A stretch of 64,000 nucleotides of DNA from Bactrocera neohumeralis (Eukaryota > Arthropoda > Insecta > Diptera > Tephritidae), in contig NC_065922.1 in assembly GCF_024586455.1 (NCBI RefSeq), positions 11,094,089-11,158,088 on the forward strand, in the 5' to 3' direction. The position numbers were made by a program, and so were the translations under genes. Under the pieces are notes generated by a model. That model was not told the origin of the DNA and searched no databases. It saw only the letters and a program-made list of their open reading frames with translations. Position 1 is the stretch's first letter. Each line of letters begins with the position of its first letter. Below, one piece after another: positions 48,601 through 57,600 of the stretch.

Positions 48601-51600
48601 AGGGAAGGGATGTCGCTTGGGAAGGTCGAGCGACTTTCAATGTTAGATCTCGACGTAAAATGCGTCAAGTCGTTCCATACGTCAGTCTGAGTTGCTGCGA
48701 ACGGTGCCGAATCGATTCTCCACGGTCTTCGTGTACACTCTCAGCTATTGCTGCTATACTTTCTTCACTTCGTGCTGCACGTCGTGATCTGTTCGCTCAA
48801 ATATTAAGCAATAATGAATGCTGGATCTCAAGATGGGTGATGGTGTTGCGAATAGTGCGCTCAGTAGTCCGATTATGTTGACCATAAGTTGAGCGAAGTA
48901 CGCGTAACACCTTCCTTACAGAACGTGAATTTCTTAATAAAGTATTACGATTTGTAAAGATTGTTCAGGGGTAAGTCTTTTCATGATGAAATGTTAAACA
49001 ATATTGAACAAAAATAACATGACAGCTTGACACGAATCAAGATCTGTCAAAAAAAAGCTATTGAAAAAGTACATCTACTTGGCGCATCTGTTACAAGATG
49101 ATTTGGTTTTGGGATTTGATCCTTTGAGGGTGTATAGACTTTTGCAACTAGGCAGTGGTGACTGTAGCCAAAGACGTCATCGAGAATGCATTGCTTCAAG
49201 TGCCAAGTGGTCTTCCAAATTAGCGACAATATACTTGTATACTTTATCGTGGCTCGTCTAAAATTGTTTATGTTCCGACGCTATCAGTCTGAAGAAGAAC
49301 ATACCAAATATCTTTTCACGTTGCTTCTGATATTATTTTAAGCTCATTATCTGCGATAAAAATTACACCAGAATAAGTGCGCATATCAGTTATTGTCTCA
49401 GTAATTCAACTTAAACAAAAGCTTTACTGATTTTCGTCGGCTTCAAAATCAGTGAAAGACTTTATACACTACTCTATAGTCTTTCAAGAACCGAGTGCAA
49501 ATACAAGACTCTGAAAAAATAAACTCGTCTCACGTGTGTTTTCATGGTTAAACTACTTATACACAAAACAATATATGTATAAGTTAAAACTTTTCAAATT
49601 CTATAAATAGCTTAACCCACAGACCGCCTTGACCGACTTGAGCCACATTCGCTTGCCACTGTAGCATTCGCAAGCAATCGTGTGCGCTTAATTATACTTT
49701 CAACACCGTCACTGGTGTCTGGCAACTTCAAAGTCAAAACAACAACTTTGGCAAAGAAAAGTGAGAAGCGAAAAATAGAAATACTGAATAGCACAAATTC
49801 TTCGGCAACAGAAAATTTTAACTTTCACTAACTGCATTAAATTTTGGTCTCAAGCCAAAGCTTACATTTCGGCGAAGTACGAAATAAAGAGCAAACATTT
49901 CGTGACTGCCGAAAAATGGCATATTTGCGTGCAAATATTCGGGCATATTTATTCCATATGCTTAACTGCACAAATTTTTCAGCGCGAATTTTAAGTAAGT
50001 AATCAATTTATCTAAGACGTGCCTCCTTTACAGCCAGCTGTGTTGAATCTGGGGGAATTTCACGAATGGATTTCCGTAAGGGTTGGCGGTGACTTGTATT
50101 TATTGCGCTCAACAGCCGAGCAGGAAGCGGCAAAGCTGCCAATTTTTCACCACATTTTCTTTCTCTGCGCAGACAAACAAAGTAGAAATTGAAAAATTCC
50201 ACACATTTTCGTTGGCGAAGAAGCCAAGAAGCTGCGAAGTCGCGGAATGGGTAAACGTGCCGCTCAGCACTTCTGCGGTATTTGTATCAATTTGGCTTCG
50301 AGCAAACGAGTTTTCAATGTGCAAATCTGCTTTGAAAATTAATACGCGCACACAGCTGTTTACAGTTACTCCACCGCCGCAGGCTACAAGCTTACGCTGA
50401 CAATGCGCTTACAAAGTGAACACAGTGATTTGTGTTTATGCTTTTCATAAGCGCGCAAGTGAGCGTTTAAGCACAGCTGACGCCACAATAGATTTATAAA
50501 TCGCTGTGATTTGTAGCACTCAATTGCTTCTCGCTCATCCATGCCGCAAATATATTTTATATTTACAAATCTGTGTGTGTTTGTTGTTGGTTGAAGTGTA
50601 GCCGGCTGTTGGCAATGACTGTTTTTGCTGCATTGCAAGCGTTTTTCACATGAATAAAACATAATTTACATAACACAAGCTAATATTTGTTTATTTCGGT
50701 TAATCAATTGCATATGTGTGTGTGTGTGTATATACGTGTATTTATGTCATTTATGACTTTCGCAAACTGGAAATATACAAATAATAGCTAGTTTAGGTTT
50801 TACAAAAGTCACTTCACTTCATTGGAAGAAGAGAGAGAGTGTAGAGAGAAATGTTGGTTTTACCACTAATGAGGGAAGAAGACAGATTCAGTATAAGCTT
50901 AGCATTAGTCGTCTCAATTTTGGCTACTTTAGACATAAGAAACGACAATTTATGCAAGAAGCTAGGCCTATGTTATGGAAGTGCTTCATCAGCTGAGTCT
51001 GAGTTTATGCCTAGGGAGATTGATTGCATATTTAAACCTGCTGAGGTTATAACCCCACATTGGCAACTTGGCATGCTGCATGTCTTGTAGTTCCTTGTGG
51101 AGCAGCAGTGAAGGGTTCAGGTCTTACCCTGTTAATGGTTGCCGCTACTAGATGTCAGCTGACAGCTGTAGTTTACCTACAATTCTCATTTTAATTTGCC
51201 ACCGCATCGCGCATCACTCATACGCCCTGGCATACACTAAGTAATATAAGCTTGTATGGTACTGTCCTGCATGAGGTCAGCCGTTTCAAATATTGGCTTC
51301 TGGCAATTTATGTGAATAAACCAATTACACTGGCCTACAAAAAAAATTATTTGGTTTGGTGCAGCTCTATGCCCATCAGTAGTCGGTATAGTAGGTAGGG
51401 TGAACCACATTTTCGCTACTAGATGTTTTTTTCTTTTTCTTATGAACAAGAGCTGATATTGAAAATGTGATTCTCTATCAACTCACAAAACCAGTCCAAA
51501 AGCGATTTAAAATCTTCCCAAAATAAAGTGTAGGCCAATGTAGGAGGAGATTGCTTTAAGTGCCGCTTGACTATCGTTAAATATGTTTATACGTTCGTTG

Positions 51601-54600
51601 CGATAATTGCGTTGGAAGTTTATTCCTATGCATCTTTGCCTGCAAAATGCTCGTAAAACTTCCTATAGTATAGAGAGTTTGGTGCGTCGCAGGACCTCTG
51701 CACCGATTCTCTACGACGTTTTCGAGCCGCCAGTGTGCCATTTGATTGTACTATCGCTAAGTAGTAGCTCCAGAGTGAAATCATTCAAACCAGTAACCTT
51801 GAACTTCTTAGTGAAGTAAACCCTTTTGTAATGCTGTCCCTTGAGAGAAAGGCCAATGGTATTGTACCACTTAAATCTTTCATCCTCTGGGGCGAGATTA
51901 CCTTACCTCTACCTCTTCCTACTGCAGGCATTTGTAGTAGGGTGTGAGCTCAAACAAGATTTAAAGGGCTGCCGTCGGACAAGTGCGCATTGAAGATACA
52001 TGGGCAGCTTCGATAGTTGGAGTAGCGACACACAAGTGTAAAGGTCTTAACCAAGTTTAATGCGATGGGTTTTATATAAATAATCTTTCAGGTATCATCT
52101 GCAAATGTGGCAATTCTGCAAGTTGGCTGTAACGTAGTACATGATAGTCCCTGCTTGATTCTGAAGTCGCGATGGCTCAGGTAAGAGGCAACTAGGTCAG
52201 TCGTATAATGTGGAAAGAGAAGTTGTATTTATGAAGTAAGCCATTTTAACATACTCCATCGTACGCCTGGAACACGCCAAGAAAAACAGCTATGCAAATG
52301 TGCTTTTCTTTCAGAGCATTTTCTATTATGATTGTTATTCGTTGAACTCGATGAACGATTCGGAATGTTGAGATCTAAATCCAAATTGATTGGTATAACG
52401 CCCTCATATTCAATTATAGTCTTCTTAGAATTACAGCTTTGAGTAGCTTTAGCAAAATAGGCAAAAGTGAGATTGGATCATATGGCGAGACCTCTTGTAG
52501 GCTTTTTCCAGGTTTTTGAACCGTATTGATTTCAGTTAGCCTCGATGACAATGGGACATATTTGAGATTTAATGAAGTGTTTGTTTTCGCATTTGAGCCG
52601 AAGATATTCATGTAGGAAAGTAACATCTTACTTAGTAGTTAATCTCCAGCTCCGACAGTCACTGGAAAAGTACTTTCTGTCAAACACATAATAACTAATG
52701 AATATGCTGTTCGATTTAAGGCGAATATTTGTGACCTACTTCAAACGCATATTTTTTTACACCTTCTACTCTCTTTGACTCTGGCAAATGAATCTATTAA
52801 GCTTTAAATGTTGTAAACATGAAAGCGAGATCTTCATTTTAAAGCTTTCCTTAAAGGAATGAAGTGTCAAAAGCACTTACAATTTAATTGCAAATTTTAG
52901 TAATCGCATGTAAGCCTTTCTCCGAAACAACAGTAATTGCCTTATGCTTATATAAACGAATGCGTACGTATATATGTATGTATCAGACATTAAGACAAAA
53001 TGAGATTCAATTGCTAAACAAAGATTGTGTTAGCTCTAACGAAGTACATTTGTATATCTACATACCTACATAACTACTATAAATATCATTTGCACTTCAG
53101 GACAAGTACTCTGGAGCGATTAAGCAAAAAGTAACGTATACGTCATGGTGTCTCACCAGAGTAGAGTATATGCAGCTGCTACTCAAGTAAGTCTATAGGT
53201 ATAGATACGTTCACGTGGAACTTTGTCATTTCACGCTTCAAAAGCCCTCAAACTAGTGACAGGAGTGTCTGTGAGCGTTGAAAGCGTCAACATTTTGAAC
53301 ACGAGCCAACTGAAACAGCCTGCAGGTAGTTACGGTGTGTCTTTTTTCGCAAGAAATATGACATACACACATATATAAAAATCTAAGTAGACTTAAGGCA
53401 TTAAAAGCGTGTTGATGCCAAATATTGCTTGAATTATTGTTTGTACGGCAAAAGAGGCTGAAGAAGTCTTTGCACTGCAGCGCTAATCATATTTAATCAG
53501 CGTAAGCCGGCAAATCATTTCACGGCCGAATGGTTTTTGAGCATGAAATAGCCAATAACATTAAACCCAAAATAAGCTCGTTACGTTGCGCATCATCAGC
53601 CTTCAACTATTTTATACTATAATTGCGAAAACTTGTAAGCAACAAAGAGCTGCCGGCACTTATAATTATAAGAGAAAAGTAGGCACTCCAGGAGCTGTTT
53701 GCCATTGACAGTAAAAAATATGAAATAAAAGCATTTTCACGATTCAAGATGAAGGTGAAGGTAAATGTTTAACGAACGGATATGTACAGGAGAGCTGAAA
53801 AATTATTTTAAATCAATAAATACTTGTAGTATATTAAATTTTTAAAGATAGTAAAGTATATTGGAAGTAAAATGTAAATTTTTCTTTATACTTATGTAGT
53901 AAAATTGGAATTTTTACATCACTTTAGAACGAGGTCTGTATAGTGATAGTGGAAAATAATTAGATTTTGTCCAATACAAATATTGTCAAGAAATAGTAAC
54001 TCAATTCTAAATTGTATTAGTAATCGTTTCTCCGAAAAAATTCCATGATTTTATTGCTTCCATTGAGAGTACAATAAATTTTTTCTAGACAGTATTTCTG
54101 CATTTAATAAGCTTAAATCAATCTTTGCCTAATATAAGAAAGAGCCAGTACTATTTGCGAAGATGCTGGAACATTTCCCTATAACTTTCATGTTCATAAC
54201 TAACACAATGGCTGTTGTAAGGGAGACCTACTGTTGAATACATACTAACATCATTTTTCAAACACAGTTAAATAGTTTCCTTTTGCTTTTGTTGGCGTAC
54301 TTGGATCAAATCGGCCAAGTTATTTTATACTTGAATGTGTAGTTGTAGTCCAGTTTAGGATAGCTGATCGCAGTATACATCATTTACGTAGTCGTACATT
54401 ACTATGATCAGCAAAGAAGATAACATAACTGTCGTGTTAATTGAAAAGAGAGAGCGGAATATGATCTTGCAGTTGCTATTATAACATATGATAAATTATA
54501 GGCTGACAATATTTGAGTACTCAAGTATGGTAGATGCTTGCTTTTTGTATTCTAGCGCTGTTGTTAAGTGACGGTGTCCCAACTGAAATAAGTGCCTAAT

Positions 54601-57600
54601 TGGCAAATTTGTTTAAGGAAAATGGAAGCAATACTTCCTGAGCTCTGAGATCTCTACATCTCCGCATACGAACCACAGCTCATTTAGATACCCATCTTCA
54701 TATATGGTGATATTACTACGTATAACCAAATTAACTCTTACTTCAGCATCTAAATTCCGTTAATGCGCTAGCTGAAACTTGTGTTCTTTGGTTTACAATT
54801 TAATACCAAAAAAATCTGGTGTGGATTGGTGAGCCAGAAAAAACTACACGTTTTTCAGAACTATGACATACCATCTGGTCAAATTTTTTGACCAGAAAAA
54901 AAACTACAATTTCAGACACTATACCAAAGCTTAATACAATTTTCCAAACAATTGTTACAAGCCTCGGCCTCGGATGGCCGTCAGTGCTTTGGGCGAATTT
55001 AGTTTTTTCGGTTATGGCTCATTTGTGAAGTTCTATCCATTATATTGTTGGATTGTTTTGACATCATATTCATAAACCAGCCGGAGTGCGGAACTTTAAT
55101 CCGCTAAACCTAACCTACTGCCAACCCATATCTCTCCCACGGAACCACCGGATTAAGTATTAGATCATGGCAGAGAGAAAGACTTTAAGGCTCCCATATT
55201 GTTCATCTATCCACGATAGAAGTCCGGTATCAACCTGTGGGTCCATCGTCCTTTGAGTGAGGTTTGCCACCGTTGCTGCTACATTGTAATGCCTTCGGTG
55301 CTCTCCTATTTTTTTAAGCAGTTGGTTCTTATAGCTGTCCAATCGAGCCAGTTCGTATCCCTGGATGTCATTGGGCGGCATACTAGCTAGAACTTAAGCA
55401 GCGTCGCCTGATATTGTTCGGAAAGCTCTTCTTACACGTAAAGCAGTGAGCCTATGCTCAGCGTTTATTTGTTTTGCATATGCTTTTATAGCTAGTGCCT
55501 GTATCTATATTGGTTCTGCATATAAAATTATGGAACTCATTGATTGGTTGGCTGGAACGCACGCAGCCCTTATTGACCATCATTTTTGATAAAGCAAGTA
55601 AACGCCAGGTGTACCTTAAATTTAAGACTTCCGTTTTTTGCTCAGCCAACTCTAAACTCATGGTAACAAACTATTGACACAGACCATTAATGCTATCATT
55701 GCATTTGAGCCGGAGATCATCTAGATGTTTAGCTACTGCTACCACTATGAGGTCATCCGTTTTTTGCACTGATGTATTATTAACACTCCGTCCTACAACA
55801 AAATCTATAATAGAAGACCTCGAGATTGTGTAGCCTGAGTCCAATAAAACGACCTCGTTTTTGATAATCTTCATGCCGAAATATAAACAACCAATCTGGC
55901 TGAGTCGATCCATAACAGAAACCTCTGCTATCTCTCTGATTTTCAAGCACAATGTCTTTAACTTTTTCGATGTTTTCGTTGAATTCACCTTCATCCAATG
56001 CTTGGTGTCACTTAAATACTCGTGTTCGTGATAAAGTAGACTCCGCAAAACAATTCTGCAATCTTTTCAACGATTTCATAGTCATAATTCCACTGGAAAC
56101 ACTTGAAATATTGTGTTTTTAGTGGAATAAGAAACTCGTTGCTTAATTTATTTCATGGTAAAAATGGCCAGACAAACTTTTTGCGCCATAAACAAACAGC
56201 TGCCAAGCACACACTACTGACAAATAACCTAAAATGAAGCTTAAGAAAGGTTGTAGGAAAAATTATTTATCGATTCGGTTTACACCAGCAGTATTATACG
56301 GATAATAGACTGATTCGACATACAAATGCTCCATATGACAGGACAGGTCTAATGAAGAGCACGACTGTTCCGATTTCAGTATTCAAAGTCTAGTATGGTA
56401 TACATCCTGCCTTACAATTACCAAGAAGCTAGTTGAGATGTGACAGCTACAGATAAACCGAGCTGTGTTTCATATATTATCTTAACAGAAAGGGATAGAA
56501 CAATATTGATGGCTCAGCATTATTCAAAAAAGATGTACTTGCGTCTAGTTCAATAATCATGGCAGCAGTCATTATTGCTAGAGCTGTGATGTACTTATTA
56601 TGAGAGTCAGCATGTGGATATTGTTTTATGTAAATTAAATGAACTCGTTCCGAACTTGGGTTTCATAGCGAGGCATACTAATTTGAATTTGTTTGTAGGC
56701 TTCATACTGAGCACGGCAGCACTCAGCCTCGGGAAAATTAACATTTCAATATGCCTTCGGCACTGTTCAAATTAAAGATTGCTACCTGCTGGCACTTAAT
56801 ACTTGCAGAACTTTTCATATGCCAGAAAATTACCTTCACGGCTTCTTCATCCCAATCAAAATACGCTCAGTACCTGTCAGCCACAGTAATCATTCATAAT
56901 TGAAAGGCAGAGTCTATAATTGCGCCACTTTCGTTAAATCACTTCCGATTATTATTTACGCTCGCTTTCGCCGCCAGTCAAATTGCACAGGGAAAGGAGT
57001 TTATCACACAATTTAACGGTACTTGACATCCATCTCTCAACAACGGCCTTCGGCTGATGGCAGCGTGAGGCGTCTTCAATTTGCATTTAAGTGTTTACGC
57101 TTGAGAATGTACACGACACCGATGCTGTCGGCACTCTCGGGCTTATGCACGTTTTCATGCCTTTTCATTCTTGGTCATTTCTGGTATTTATGCAATATTA
57201 AATTCTTAATTCATTTCAATTTCAATTGCAGACGATATCGTTTCGACGCCAGCGATTGCAACCACGGCTGTATCGCATAAGCGCAAGCTGCTAACGGCGA
57301 CAGATGGACGCCGTCATTTGTATTGCATGCGTTCCGGCTCGATAAAATCACTCAATCACAACAACAACGATCGCAACGGCGGCCTAGGCAGCAGCAGCAA
57401 GAGCACATCGACGTCCTCATCGATGACGGTGATTAATGTGCCGCAGCAGCAACGTTTCAAGCTTTATCAGCAGCGCCATCAAAGCCAACAGCAGCTACAT
57501 CAGCACCAACAGCAACAGCAACAGCAGCTGCAAATGTATATACAGCAGCAGGACATCGAGCGAAGTAAATCAACGTCAACACCGAGTCTGCGGTTACACG

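Larger units (their letters stand above)
37437..57231 (+). other. CCKLR giant intron (about 19.8 kb)
   Basis: Bounded by donor gtaagt at 37437 and acceptor attgcag ending at 57231. It contains at least a deletion-derivative mariner pair (38281-39192 and 44877-45775), mellifera-type and other mariner relics, a TSD-flanked retroposon, three LINE fragments and a DDE_3-type transposase. No additional receptor exon is recognisable inside. It splits the third intracellular loop, so its splicing matters for the receptor. Confidence 0.85.

Noticed and set aside
48435..48881. 148-codon plus-strand open frame as a gene
   Set aside because: It is antisense to the decayed DUF4817/DDE_3-type transposase on the minus strand and has no domain of its own.
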